Shown: positions 35,831-45,809, counted from the stretch's first letter. The stretch: 64,000 nt of DNA from CALGYY01 sp963678485 (GCA_963678485.1 OY782882.1:1736001-1800000), one strand, 5' to 3'. Notes: generated by a model from the letters alone, not told the origin. Made by a program: numbers and translations.

Positions 35831-37360
35831 TCATTCTATAATGATATGAGTACTCTTTAATTCCTCTTGTTTTCTGATAAATAGCTCAGCGATGGCTTCA
35901 TTATCCATTTCCGCGAGCCCCTGCATCACTTTTTCCTTTGCTGTATTCAACAGGAAAAAATAAATAATTGCCTGCGAAAGTCCCTTTTTTGCAATTATCA
36001 AATCAATGCGATTAAGAAAATCAGGCATCGCCGATTCGTTTGAAAACACTGCATACGTTCCCAGATACTTTTCAAATTTTGAAGAAAATTCGTTTCGAAA
36101 CCTTGACGCATCTGCAATCCGAATTTCTTCCTTTTCTATATAATCTCCCTCCTCTTGTTGTGAAGCGTATTTTCTGAATTCACTTATATAATCGGGATTA
36201 CGCTGCTGTTCTTTGTACCAGAATGCAATATCGCCAACCATTTCTCTGAAGTTTTTTTCATTCGTATTTTCGGGAAGATTCACAGCATTATAAAAATCCA
36301 GAATTTCCTTTTGATTGACAATCGGAAGATTCCACAAACTAAGCGTTTCGGGATAATAAGCAACACTGAAGTATACTTCCATGTTCCACTCATTGCATTG
36401 TTTCACCATTTCCGGAATCTCTCTCCAATTCGTTCGTGTAGGAGTAATGAAAACACGCAGTTGTTTTCGGTGACGCTGCATATAATCATTGAAGTAATGC
36501 AAATGCTCCATGGTTTTTTCGAAAACAGCATTCACGCGTATCCTTTCATAGCAATCCTTTTGGAAGGAATCAACAGAAACGTTAATAGTGAAGTTTCCCC
36601 GTTCGAGCAGACTTTTTACTGTATCATTTAAGATGGTTCCATTGGTAAGAACATACAGATCAATGTTTGAATTCGCTGTAATAAATGCATTCCAGATATC
36701 ATAATAAATATCAATCATGAATGGTTCCCCTCCATAAAAACGGGCTTGCTTAAGGTGAGGGATGAATTCTTCCAATTGCTTCACAAAGTTGCTATCGTAT
36801 GGCATTTTCAAGGGTTCACGACCCTCCCTGTGCTTGCGAATACCAGATGAAACTCTGCCTGAACACATTTCACATTCAAGATTACAGACATTGCTAAGTT
36901 CAAACTCCATCATTCGCGGATACTCTGAAACAGGCCATGCCCTAAGAAAGTCAAATCCACTGGCAGTCATTGAACCATAATTTCCCGAATGCAGTGCTTC
37001 CCGGCATTTATAGCAACCATGCGACAAATCATTATGTTGAATATATGCTCTCAAACGATCAATCTTTTCGCTGAACCACATCGAATGTATACTTGAACCG
37101 GGATATTTTCCGAGCACAACCTTCGTGTTTTTACAGCAAACGATTGCCTTGCCATCTGTATTAAAAAACAAGTTGGAAAATGGAGCATAGCAGAATCGCT
37201 GCGCCGGCCCATACGGCCGATGATTGTTGTAATCAAGAATGCGTTTTTTGTCTTCAGGAACGAAACCGTTTTCAACTGTTGGGTAGGAATAGAATGCTGA
37301 GGCTGCTTTATTAAGCAGTCTGGCGGAGCGGCGAATAATATTTCTTCTTCCATCACTCAT
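35831..37360 (-). CDS. Radical SAM protein with N-terminal twitch/SPASM-like module (array copy B)
   Basis: This 509-residue paralogue has N-terminal cluster cysteines Cys57, Cys75, Cys76, Cys116 and Cys119 (RFCYAPFSNLFF ... AIVCC ... GCYKC) and the radical SAM site SNVCNLECEMCSG (Cys159, Cys163, Cys166). YGGEPFMI and INVSVDSFQKDCYERIRVNA follow. The last 125 residues are helical and end in LNTAKEKVMQGLAEMDNEAI, the tail shared by most copies. It overlaps the preceding glycosyltransferase gene by 8 bp, so translation is coupled. It is closest to copies A and F by eye (DLSHGC, PLKMPYDSNF). Confidence 0.85.
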   Translation of the reverse strand: MSDGRRNIIRRSARLLNKAASAFYSYPTVENGFVPEDKKRILDYNNHRPYGPAQRFCYAPFSNLFFNTDGKAIVCCKNTKVVLGKYPGSSIHSMWFSEKIDRLRAYIQHNDLSHGCYKCREALHSGNYGSMTASGFDFLRAWPVSEYPRMMEFELSNVCNLECEMCSGRVSSGIRKHREGREPLKMPYDSNFVKQLEEFIPHLKQARFYGGEPFMIDIYYDIWNAFITANSNIDLYVLTNGTILNDTVKSLLERGNFTINVSVDSFQKDCYERIRVNAVFEKTMEHLHYFNDYMQRHRKQLRVFITPTRTNWREIPEMVKQCNEWNMEVYFSVAYYPETLSLWNLPIVNQKEILDFYNAVNLPENTNEKNFREMVGDIAFWYKEQQRNPDYISEFRKYASQQEEGDYIEKEEIRIADASRFRNEFSSKFEKYLGTYAVFSNESAMPDFLNRIDLIIAKKGLSQAIIYFFLLNTAKEKVMQGLAEMDNEAIAELFIRKQEELKSTHIIIE

Positions 37361-38582
37361 CGAAACTAACTCCTTTCGATTTGCCGAATGCCTTCAGGTA
37401 CTGCCAAACCTCCCACTGCTCATCACCAAAGCGGTGATATACATGTACCATTTCAGGTTGTATAATGCTTGCAAAATTATCTTTGGTGAAGCCGCCCTTT
37501 CCATCCAACCCAAGTCCGGGCTTGTAATAATCAAGAATAAAATTAAAGCGGCTGTCAATCGTCCTGCAGTTTTGCAATCCAAATCTCCAAACAGTCTGCG
37601 CCAATGTTCCCTGATCGCGAACTTTCCAATCGGCATCCTTAAAAATGCTTATTGTCCTTTCGTGCCAATACTCTAGAAATTCAACTGAGTTCCGATTAAA
37701 GAGGAATAGTCCACCATTCCAGTGTTGCCAGCTATCCGGAGATATTTCACACCCATTCGACTTTTTAATCAGTTCGTGAAGATGGGTGCAGCGTGGGATG
37801 CAGGCATCATGGTCCGATTGTTCGCTCCAAAAATTTCCCTCGGGCACATAGGTAAAACCTGTCTTTCTTGCGATATACTCATAATACGTAACGATTGGAA
37901 ACAGGATAACTTCTCCCTTGTAGTTTCTCCACACTTTTAGCTTTTTATCCCATGAATAGGATTTGAACGATGCCTTGCGACAAAGGGGACAGGCCTTTTC
38001 TATGGCAAAACGTGATAATGCAAATAGATTGCGCGATTTCTTTGCATTTGCTTCTGCAATGATGGCGTCTAAAACATCACCTTTATGTTCCTTTTTGAAC
38101 GCCTCCCATTCAGCTAATAATTTCGCATAAGCACTTTGTGCTTCAAGGAGGTGTTGCTCATTTTGTCGGGCTTTTTCATAACAACCGCAATTCACCGCGT
38201 AGGGACTAAAAAGATCAAGGGTGATATTGTCAGCACAAAAGCCAATAACTTCGGGCTCCTCCAAAAAGACTTCATCAGCCTTATCGCTGATTGCAAGAAT
38301 ATCTGAATCCAGATAACAGTACTTTCCTTTATCAAGATCAAGGTAACGATGAATGGATGTTTTAAGGAATACGGATGCCTGATGATGCGTGTATGCCTTA
38401 TCAGTTCTAACATCAACGATATGTTCACACTGAATGGGACATTCATTTCTACTGCTATCGGTAATGACGATAACATCACTTTTTGAAAATACCTTCAAAA
38501 AACGCAATGCAATATTGAGGGTGTCGATATAGACCTCTCCACCGCAAACAACAAATACAAAAGTATTTTTCGGGTTTACCAT
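37353..38582 (-). CDS. GT-A glycosyltransferase-like protein with CxxC insertion
   Basis: This 409-residue protein lies inside the radical SAM array. The N-terminal part resembles GT8-like or nucleotide-diphospho-sugar transferases: strand FVFVVCGGEVYIDTL, then the DXD motif in YCYLDSDILAISD (residues 92-94). Near the C-terminus, WQHWNGGLFLFNRNSVEFLEYW is the acceptor-site motif usual for this fold. Between them is an unusual insertion of about 150 residues, including a helical stretch (about 135-190), a CPLC pair (198-201) and a CIPRC pair (261-265), which could bind a metal or pair as disulfides. It overlaps copy C (7 bp) upstream and copy B (8 bp) downstream, a strong sign of joint function. 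Confidence 0.72.
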   Translation of the reverse strand: MVNPKNTFVFVVCGGEVYIDTLNIALRFLKVFSKSDVIVITDSSRNECPIQCEHIVDVRTDKAYTHHQASVFLKTSIHRYLDLDKGKYCYLDSDILAISDKADEVFLEEPEVIGFCADNITLDLFSPYAVNCGCYEKARQNEQHLLEAQSAYAKLLAEWEAFKKEHKGDVLDAIIAEANAKKSRNLFALSRFAIEKACPLCRKASFKSYSWDKKLKVWRNYKGEVILFPIVTYYEYIARKTGFTYVPEGNFWSEQSDHDACIPRCTHLHELIKKSNGCEISPDSWQHWNGGLFLFNRNSVEFLEYWHERTISIFKDADWKVRDQGTLAQTVWRFGLQNCRTIDSRFNFILDYYKPGLGLDGKGGFTKDNFASIIQPEMVHVYHRFGDEQWEVWQYLKAFGKSKGVSFDE

Positions 38583-40099
38583 AATTGCCCTTTCATACTT
38601 AATTCGTACTTATCATTATCGCTCAAACCTTCCCCTGCAAAAAATTCATAATACATGGCATTGTGATATCCGGCCAGCTTTTCAGAGAGTTCCTTGTCAT
38701 TCATAGAATTTAATCCTTGAACGATTTCCTGCGGAGTTATCGTTGATAGCTTTAGAAAAACCAATTCATTATATGCCTCAACTTGCAACTGCGCAATAAT
38801 TGTTTCGATTCTTCGCTGATGATGCTTCAACGTTTCATCGTCCTCAATTACTGAAGAAAGTTCAGCCCAAAACCTCTCTTTTGCCCTATTTATAAGCGTT
38901 TCCAATGAACCTGCTTTCTCCTTTATGGCACTTTCTCTCAATGCAGCCTTGACGGCCCATGCATTAATCAAATCTGTCACTGCATCATAATTCCTAGAAT
39001 TGATACGTGTTCTGAAATCACTTCCCTTAAACTGATAAGGAACCAAATGTGAATGCAACAATCTTAGCTCATCGGACTTCATTGTCCACAAAGCCAAAGA
39101 TGCGGGTTTGAAGACAACGTGATAGCTTAGCGTAGCTTTATAACGATTGGCAAACTCAATAAAATCGGGAAGTTCATAACGATTAATCTGAAGAGGACAC
39201 ACAAGAAAGCCAAGCGATGTATTGTGTTTCTGGGTATATTCAAAAAATATCTGGATGTTCTTAATTGCATTTTCAAAGGTTGCATTTCTGCGTATTTGCT
39301 CATAGATATCCTTGCGCAGCGAATCTATAGAAACATTAAAACTCAACTTCAATTTCCCTTGCAATAACGCTTGTACGGTACTATTCATCGTATTAGCGTT
39401 GGTCGTAATCAACAAGTCCAAAGAGGGATTTACCTTTTCAATCTTCGACCACAACTCTTTATATATCGGAATTAAAAAAGGGTCGCCCCCAGTAAATTCT
39501 GCGGCCCGAAGATGCAGCAGACAGAAATCGAATTGCTTCACAAAGTTAGCATCAACAATGCTTTCGACCTTCGTTTTATGTTCGCGGTTTGCACGAATAG
39601 AAGATGACAATTCCCCACAGCACATCACACATTCCAGCGCACATTCATTTCCCAGTTCAAGCTCTGCGATTGCAGGAAATCCGCCATTTTCAGCAGCATG
39701 ATGATCATATTTAGCCGCAAGGATACTTCCAAAATTCTGGTTTTTTAAGTGTCCCCGACAAAAGCTGCACTCATCTGGAATAATGCCCTCACTCATTTGC
39801 GTTCTCAGTGCCCTAAAATCCTCGCCGTTCCATATTTCCTCAAGACTTTGTCTTTTTAATGACGCATTGGTTTTGCAGGCATAACATGGTGAAACCCGGC
39901 CATCGTAAGAAACAAAAATACTACGGAAAGGAGCATAGCAGAAATATTTACGCGGACCATAGAACCGCTGACGATTATAAGCTAGCCCGTGTGCTTCTAA
40001 GCCTTTGTTTTTAACCGGATTCTTCGTCCCCATGAAGAGATTCACTGCGCGCAAAATGCCAATAGCAATGGATTTAATTTGGGAACCGAGGGTAGTCAT
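38576..40099 (-). CDS. Radical SAM protein with N-terminal twitch/SPASM-like module (array copy C)
   Basis: This 507-residue paralogue deviates in its N-terminal module: FCYAPFRSIFV, then PCYAC rather than a CC pair (Cys54, Cys72, Cys75, Cys111, Cys114). The radical SAM site is NECALECVMCCG (Cys153, Cys157, Cys160, with Cys161 adjacent). The SAM-binding motif reads FTGGDPFLI, with Asp in place of the Glu of the other eight copies. The helical tail (about 370-507) is present and contains LSTITPQEIVQGLNSMNDKELSEKL. It is separated from copy D by 112 bp, the largest gap in the unit, which may hold an internal promoter. Confidence 0.85.
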   Translation of the reverse strand: MTTLGSQIKSIAIGILRAVNLFMGTKNPVKNKGLEAHGLAYNRQRFYGPRKYFCYAPFRSIFVSYDGRVSPCYACKTNASLKRQSLEEIWNGEDFRALRTQMSEGIIPDECSFCRGHLKNQNFGSILAAKYDHHAAENGGFPAIAELELGNECALECVMCCGELSSSIRANREHKTKVESIVDANFVKQFDFCLLHLRAAEFTGGDPFLIPIYKELWSKIEKVNPSLDLLITTNANTMNSTVQALLQGKLKLSFNVSIDSLRKDIYEQIRRNATFENAIKNIQIFFEYTQKHNTSLGFLVCPLQINRYELPDFIEFANRYKATLSYHVVFKPASLALWTMKSDELRLLHSHLVPYQFKGSDFRTRINSRNYDAVTDLINAWAVKAALRESAIKEKAGSLETLINRAKERFWAELSSVIEDDETLKHHQRRIETIIAQLQVEAYNELVFLKLSTITPQEIVQGLNSMNDKELSEKLAGYHNAMYYEFFAGEGLSDNDKYELSMKGQLW

Positions 40100-40189
40100 A
40101 AAATTGAAATTTGGTCGATGTCTAAAGGTTTATGAGAAATGGCAACAAGTGTCAGTGAATTTAGTATTATGAGTGTTATGACAGCTGAA

Positions 40190-40197
40190 CAAAGTTA
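40190..40197 (-). promoter_or_regulatory. Candidate internal promoter -7 element in the radical SAM array
   Basis: TAACTTTG on the minus strand fits TAnnTTTG, in the 112-bp gap before copy C. No TTG lies at the usual -33 distance, so this is weak. If real it would let the last five genes of the array (C, GT, B, A, GT) be expressed separately. Confidence 0.3.
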
Positions 40198-40211
40198 GGA
40201 AAATATGGCTA

Positions 40212-41573
40212 TCAGAGGTCATTTTCAATGGTCTTCATCATATTAACAACATAAAGATATTTATCAAGTATTTTTCTATTTAACAATTCCTGACTAAGCT
40301 CTGGCAACATTTTCACAATCTCTGGTATTGGAGTGTCAAGTAATGAAAAATAAACAAGATCAATTTGAAAACCCGGCAGCTCGTGTGATTTGAGGGCATT
40401 GATTTGACGTTCAAACCAGACTTTATCAAAGCGGGCAAACTGAGAATTCTCAAGCAAAAAGGCGTTCAACAAAACAAAGAATGTTTCCTTTTTTTGTTGC
40501 ACCAGGGCAAGAATTTCTTCGGCATTTTGTCGCTTTGCGGGAGCTTCTGACGCCCATTGCCTGAGTTGGCCCAGCATGGTGGCAAAGACGATACGATTTA
40601 CCTCAGCAACCCTTCCCTTGCCAGAAATCTCTTCCTTTTCAAAACAATGAATAAGCATTTCAATCTTTGCTTTATTCATTTTTTTTATAGACAGATATTC
40701 CGGAACCTCAACATAATTAATATATACGACAATATCGTGCTGATTGCAAAAGCGAAACAAGTCAGGAAACTCTTGCCAATTGAGCGACATTAAACACATG
40801 CATGCGGAGAGATTTATTTTCCCCTGCTCATTCAAGGAAATGAAATAATCCAAATGCTCCTTGTATTTGCTGAACGTTGCACCAATGCGAATCTTTTCGT
40901 AAGTGTTTGTCTGCAGGCTATCCAGCGAAACATTCAAATCAAAATTTCCCCTTTCGAGCATCCTTCGATGTTCAGTGGAAAGTACTGTCGCATTTGTAGT
41001 TGCTCCAATATGCAATGCATGATTAATGCTTCGAAGACGCTCCCAAAAATCATGATAACGAGAGATAAGAAATGGCTCTCCTCCACGAAAATGCGCCTTG
41101 ATTAAAGCTGGTGCATACTTATCGAATGCAGTAAAAAATGCATCATCATAGGGCGATTTATAATTACTACACACACCATCACTGTATGGAATTGAAGAAG
41201 AAAAATACGGGCTGCACATAATGCAATTTAAATTGCAGCGATTATCAAGTTCGAAATCGATATAACGAGGTCTGTAATCACTCAACAGCGGATAGGCTTT
41301 GTGAAAATTTATAAATGCTGCTGCTTCGGTACCTTGCGTCAAATGCTGCTTGCATTGCTCACAGCCCTCAATAAATTTTTCTTTTATAAACTGTATTCTA
41401 TACTGCTGCATTAAATCGCCGGAAACAATTTCATCGACGCTTTGAGCAGGATAACTTCCGAGTACTGCATTTCTGTTGGCGAGACAATAGTAAGCCTTCC
41501 CTGTCATTGAGAAAAACAGACTATTGAAGGGCGCCAGACAAGGTTGCGATGATCGGTGTTTCATTGAAAACAT
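40212..41573 (-). CDS. Radical SAM protein with N-terminal twitch/SPASM-like module (array copy D)
   Basis: This 453-residue paralogue has a short N-terminus; the Cys-rich module begins at once (Cys12, Cys30, Cys71, Cys74: PCLAPFNSLFF, AYYCLANRN, GCEQC). Only one Cys occupies the position where most copies have CC. The radical SAM site is DNRCNLNCIMCSP (Cys113, Cys117, Cys120), followed by RGGEPFLIS and LNVSLDSLQTNTYEKIRIGA. The tail from about 335 onwards is helical with DTPIPEIVKMLPELSQELLN. It follows copy E by 17 bp. Confidence 0.85.
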   Translation of the reverse strand: MFSMKHRSSQPCLAPFNSLFFSMTGKAYYCLANRNAVLGSYPAQSVDEIVSGDLMQQYRIQFIKEKFIEGCEQCKQHLTQGTEAAAFINFHKAYPLLSDYRPRYIDFELDNRCNLNCIMCSPYFSSSIPYSDGVCSNYKSPYDDAFFTAFDKYAPALIKAHFRGGEPFLISRYHDFWERLRSINHALHIGATTNATVLSTEHRRMLERGNFDLNVSLDSLQTNTYEKIRIGATFSKYKEHLDYFISLNEQGKINLSACMCLMSLNWQEFPDLFRFCNQHDIVVYINYVEVPEYLSIKKMNKAKIEMLIHCFEKEEISGKGRVAEVNRIVFATMLGQLRQWASEAPAKRQNAEEILALVQQKKETFFVLLNAFLLENSQFARFDKVWFERQINALKSHELPGFQIDLVYFSLLDTPIPEIVKMLPELSQELLNRKILDKYLYVVNMMKTIENDL

Positions 41574-41590
41574 TTATATAGCTCTTTTTT

Positions 41591-42997
41591 TTATAAAATA
41601 ATCAGCTTTTCGTAACATCCATTTTGTTCCAAAAACAATAGTTCTTCCATACGATGCCTTCCCATTGCAAGCCGATGTTCATGAGATTCATTTGCAAAAA
41701 GATTTGTAAAGTATGTTAGCGCTTTCCCTTTGAAAATCAGAAAAACAAAATCTATATTTTTTGTCTGTTCCTGAAATTCAATCTGTAGTTCTTTGACATA
41801 CATCATCAGACTCTCAACAAAAAGAGGATTAACACTTCTCAATTCTTCAAGTTGCTGCAAAAATTCAATTTTAAAATTTGCAATTTCCTCGAACAATCCA
41901 GCTTCAAACGCTGTTGCATTAGCTTCCGTATTGCGACGGGTTTTAAGATGACCTTCCAGCATTTCAATAAAATGCAGAAACACCTTGTTGTTTCGTTCAG
42001 CAATTTCGGTACTTGCAGATAATTCACCAGCAATTGCGCGATACGCGGACAATAGAGATTCGATTTCAACCGCCTTCAACGACCAAATAGCCAGAGAATA
42101 TGGCCAGTTGAGAATACTTAAAGACAATATAGAATCATGAGTATTGCAATATTCAAGTAATTTCGGGACCTCCAGCGCATTCAGGCGCATGGGTGTCATC
42201 ATGATAGTCATGTGATTCCCTTTAGCCATGCTGTATTCCTGAAAATACTGCAAATTATCAAACATCACATTAAAGTGGCTGTTCCTGCGTATTTGCTCAT
42301 AAATCTCAGGCGTAAGAGCATCCACAGAAACACCCAATTGAATGTGGTACGAATGAAGCCGCTCTTTAATTATGCTGTTTAACACTGTCCCATTCGTTTG
42401 AACATAAATGCCAGCTGTCGGATTATTACGTTTCATATATGCCCATATTTCCTGATAAAATGGAATCAGAAATGGCTCTCCGCCTGAAAATACGGTAAAC
42501 TGCACTTTATTAAGAAATGGTTTTATCTGGTTTAAAAATGCATCTCCAAACGAAATCGGTTTCTCCACGAATCCTGAGGCAGTGATGGTACTTGATTTAT
42601 TGGAGGCGCACATAATGCATGACAAATTACATTCATTGTCAAGTAGGAACTCGATTTGTTGCGGGTATGAGCGTAATGATGCGCCAGGATAAGATTTGCT
42701 GGTTTTAATTTTTGAATCGGGTGACTGACTATTAATCCCATGCTGAATGCAGTTTAAGCATGCCTGGGGCACTTTCCCCTCTCTCATTTCCTGAACCATG
42801 TTCCTTCTGATTTCCCCAAACCATATATCGTGCATTGATTGCTCAGGAAATTTCCCGATGGTAAAATCATTATTATTATGGCAACAAATTCTTACGTTTC
42901 CCTGCTGATCAATCAGCATATTATTCAGTGGTGCAGCACACAGCATCTTACGATTCTTGCCGTTTACAAAAGACCTTATGTAATCACCTAAACTCAT
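41591..42997 (-). CDS. Radical SAM protein with N-terminal twitch/SPASM-like module (array copy E)
   Basis: This 468-residue paralogue has twitch cysteines Cys20, Cys38, Cys39, Cys80 and Cys83 (LCAAPLNNML, VRICCHNN, ACLNC). The radical SAM site is DNECNLSCIMCAS (Cys123, Cys127, Cys130), followed by SGGEPFLIP and LGVSVDALTPEIYEQIRRNS. The C-terminal 130 residues are helical but more diverged than in other copies. It follows copy F by only 5 bp. Confidence 0.85.
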   Translation of the reverse strand: MSLGDYIRSFVNGKNRKMLCAAPLNNMLIDQQGNVRICCHNNNDFTIGKFPEQSMHDIWFGEIRRNMVQEMREGKVPQACLNCIQHGINSQSPDSKIKTSKSYPGASLRSYPQQIEFLLDNECNLSCIMCASNKSSTITASGFVEKPISFGDAFLNQIKPFLNKVQFTVFSGGEPFLIPFYQEIWAYMKRNNPTAGIYVQTNGTVLNSIIKERLHSYHIQLGVSVDALTPEIYEQIRRNSHFNVMFDNLQYFQEYSMAKGNHMTIMMTPMRLNALEVPKLLEYCNTHDSILSLSILNWPYSLAIWSLKAVEIESLLSAYRAIAGELSASTEIAERNNKVFLHFIEMLEGHLKTRRNTEANATAFEAGLFEEIANFKIEFLQQLEELRSVNPLFVESLMMYVKELQIEFQEQTKNIDFVFLIFKGKALTYFTNLFANESHEHRLAMGRHRMEELLFLEQNGCYEKLIIL

Positions 42998-43002
42998 GCT
43001 GT

Positions 43003-44472
43003 TTAACTTTCGTTGATAAAAAACTGTCCGCCTGCCTCAAACAATTTCTTTCCGGCAATCTTCCGCAATTGGGATGAATCCTGAGTTTCCAATTCCCTGA
43101 TAATTGCCTTTACAGGAATTTTTGCAAGTGCCAAATAAACCAAATCTGTTTCCTGTTCAGTCCCTAATTCCTGAATGGCCTGCTCAAATTTCTGCAACAT
43201 CATTGCTCCATCGTTATATTCCTTAAGTTCATTTTTAAGATTTAATAAAAACTCACTTTTTATTCGTTGCATTTCGATGGCAGAAATAGCGGTCTTTTGA
43301 GCGCCATCAACATTATGGAGATTTGTCGCCATCCATGCTTCAAGTTGTTTTAAAAAGTCTTGAAAGTGGCGATAATTGTCCTTTTCAACAGTTGTTCGTT
43401 GTGGTAAATTTGCCAAAGATAGTTCTCTGATCATCTCATCAAGCTCCGTTGAAGGCATATTCCAAAGTGCAAGATCAAGAGGAGTAATGAGCGTATTGAA
43501 GTAGACCCTTCCCTCTAAGGTGGCAGCCCATGCAGTGAGCTCAGGAAGGTCCATCCAGTTAAGGCGATTCGGAGTAGGAATGATTCCAAAATGCGTTTTC
43601 TTACGATGACAATACTCAGCAAACCATAGCGTATTTTCCATCACTTTTTCGAATTGCGCATTCTTCCTGATGTGCTCGAAACGCCCTTTATTAAGGGAAT
43701 CTATGGATATGTTGATGCTGAAATTTCCTTGTTCCAACAGCGTCTTCACTTTATCATTCAACACGCTTCCATTCGTCTGTATGAGAATCTGCAGGCCAGG
43801 ATTGAGATGAAGCATATTATTCCAAATATCGTAATAGATTGGAATTAAAAAGGGTTCGCCTCCATAAAATTTTGCTTCGCGCAGATGCGGAATAAAAGAC
43901 TGCAATTGTGATACAAACTGCTCATCATAAGGTGATTTTTTCTTTCCAGTGCCTGCGATTGACGAGCTAAACAAATCATTACAAATTACACATTCAAGAT
44001 TGCAGGTACTATCAAGTTCAAATTCCATGGTAATCGGCCATTTCCTGACCTTGTAGCGATCATAAAGGGCATTTTTCGCACCATCGAAATTGTTTGCCAG
44101 TAGAAGTGTTTTGCACACTTCGCAACCATGCGAGAGATCGTTGTTTGCAATATAATTGCGAAGTACGCCTAGTTCGCGGCCTTCCCAGATTTCATTCAAT
44201 GATTGCTCCGGATATCGTCCCAAAATATTTTTACGGTTATGGCAGCAGGCGATGACTTCTCCTCCAAAAGCGAAGTACATCATTTTATAAGGCGCATAGC
44301 AAAGAAGCGGCTGCGGGCCTAATGGTCTTGAACGATTAAATGCCTTGATTACCGCATCGGATAAGGGATTATAATTTGTAGTAACCGTAGTATTCCCGGC
44401 TCTAAACAAGGATTTGCTTAAATTTATCCATTTCAGGACTTTTGCTCCGCTCCTCTTCAAAGTATAATTCAC
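43003..44472 (-). CDS. Radical SAM protein with N-terminal twitch/SPASM-like module (array copy F)
   Basis: I read this as 489 residues from GTG 44472. There is no ATG before the Cys-rich module. The GTG lies 6 nt after GGAGG and its GTGA overlaps the stop of copy G, typical of coupled genes; a TTG at 44478 is the alternative. Twitch cysteines are Cys58, Cys76, Cys77, Cys117 and Cys120 (LCYAPYKMMYF, VIACCHNR, GCEVC). The radical SAM site is DSTCNLECVICND (Cys157, Cys161, Cys164). YGGEPFLIP and INISIDSLNKGRFEHIRKNA follow. The tail includes LALAKIPVKAIIRELETQDSSQ. Confidence 0.83.
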   Translation of the reverse strand: MNYTLKRSGAKVLKWINLSKSLFRAGNTTVTTNYNPLSDAVIKAFNRSRPLGPQPLLCYAPYKMMYFAFGGEVIACCHNRKNILGRYPEQSLNEIWEGRELGVLRNYIANNDLSHGCEVCKTLLLANNFDGAKNALYDRYKVRKWPITMEFELDSTCNLECVICNDLFSSSIAGTGKKKSPYDEQFVSQLQSFIPHLREAKFYGGEPFLIPIYYDIWNNMLHLNPGLQILIQTNGSVLNDKVKTLLEQGNFSINISIDSLNKGRFEHIRKNAQFEKVMENTLWFAEYCHRKKTHFGIIPTPNRLNWMDLPELTAWAATLEGRVYFNTLITPLDLALWNMPSTELDEMIRELSLANLPQRTTVEKDNYRHFQDFLKQLEAWMATNLHNVDGAQKTAISAIEMQRIKSEFLLNLKNELKEYNDGAMMLQKFEQAIQELGTEQETDLVYLALAKIPVKAIIRELETQDSSQLRKIAGKKLFEAGGQFFINES

Positions 44473-45809
44473 GCACAACCTCCCTTTTCGAAAACAAATG
44501 CATTGAGCGTTTCGCGTAATGCATTTTCATCCATTACATCAAAAAGTTCAGCTAAAAGAGCAGATGAGGCTGTTTGTGCAATTTGAAGAAAACTACGTTT
44601 GTTATAGCTAAAATTCGATTTCCCGATAAGGCAGCTTTCGATTTTTAATTTCAATGCTTGCTGCTGAACATCATTGTTGACTTCACACACATCAATTACA
44701 CACTTTAGAAAATCCGCTTCTCCGCACAGATCGCCAGTTTTAGGGTGCAAATGAATAAATGATGCTTCAATCATACGATCGATAGTGCTTTTCAAAAGAT
44801 TGAAGACGTCTTTATTGTATCGCTCCACCTCAGTGCTTTCAGGGAAAGACCGCCCTTCCAATTGCTCTTTAAGGTTCTCAAGCTCCGCTGCTCCAAGCTT
44901 CCATAAAGCTTGTGAAGGAGGAAACCAAACATTGCTGAACCAACCTCTGGCATTGTAGGAATTCCAGGCATTAACAATCTCAGCAAATTCATGACAATTC
45001 TTTTGCATAGCGCAGGCGGTCATCCCCCAAAAGCGATCGTTGCTCAGGCAATAATCTTGAAACCATTCGAGATTAGATTTTACGGCAGATAGGCTACTTC
45101 CCTTACGTATTGCGGAATACGTAGCATCATTAAATGAATCAACAGAAACATTTATGTGAAATTTACCTGATGCCATTAATGTTTTAATGCGATTATTAAG
45201 TATGGTTCCATTCGTTTGAACTACAATATTGCACTCAGGATTAATCTCAATCAGCATTTTCCAGAGGTCAAAATAAAAGTCAGAAAGAAAAGGTTCTCCC
45301 CCGCTAAACCGTGTTTCGCGTAACTTAGGAGCCCATTGTCGGATTTCATCTAAAAAAGCAGAATTATGGTACACATTCGTGTTGGGCAATTCAGCACTTC
45401 TTAATGAAGAAGAAGAAAGACCATTACACATGATGCACGCAAGGTTGCATCGGTTATCAGTTTTGAAATCCAATATTACAGCTTGTTCTGCTACGGGTTC
45501 ATAACGATCATACAAGGCTGCGCTTCGCACCTTGGAAAACGTATTTTTCGATTCAAGAATACAATATGAACATGAATCGGGAAAGTGCTGTGTTTTTAGA
45601 TCACGCCGCAGATGGGAGATAGTTAGAGAATTCCAGATTTCAACTAATCGCTGAGATGGATAATTACCGACAACCACTTTATTATTGTGACAGCAAACCG
45701 TCACTCTTCCTCCCGGGCCAAAGCGCAGACTTTTGGCTGCAGCCTCACATGAAGGCAGTTGATGTTCTGTATCAGACCATAGCAATCGCTTTAATGACAA
45801 GCCTTTCAT
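44469..45809 (-). CDS. Radical SAM protein with N-terminal twitch/SPASM-like module (array copy G)
   Basis: This 446-residue paralogue has the least conserved entry to its Cys-rich module (SCEAAAKSLRFGPGGRVTVCC, Cys21, Cys39, Cys40, then Cys80 and Cys83), where the usual AP after the first Cys is replaced. The radical SAM site is DNRCNLACIMCNG (Cys121, Cys125, Cys128), followed by SGGEPFLS and INVSVDSFNDATYSAIRKGS. The helical tail ends with SALLAELFDVMDENALRETL. Its start codon overlaps the stop of copy H by 4 bp (ATGA), and its own stop overlaps the GTG of copy F. Confidence 0.85.
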   Translation of the reverse strand: MKGLSLKRLLWSDTEHQLPSCEAAAKSLRFGPGGRVTVCCHNNKVVVGNYPSQRLVEIWNSLTISHLRRDLKTQHFPDSCSYCILESKNTFSKVRSAALYDRYEPVAEQAVILDFKTDNRCNLACIMCNGLSSSSLRSAELPNTNVYHNSAFLDEIRQWAPKLRETRFSGGEPFLSDFYFDLWKMLIEINPECNIVVQTNGTILNNRIKTLMASGKFHINVSVDSFNDATYSAIRKGSSLSAVKSNLEWFQDYCLSNDRFWGMTACAMQKNCHEFAEIVNAWNSYNARGWFSNVWFPPSQALWKLGAAELENLKEQLEGRSFPESTEVERYNKDVFNLLKSTIDRMIEASFIHLHPKTGDLCGEADFLKCVIDVCEVNNDVQQQALKLKIESCLIGKSNFSYNKRSFLQIAQTASSALLAELFDVMDENALRETLNAFVFEKGGCA

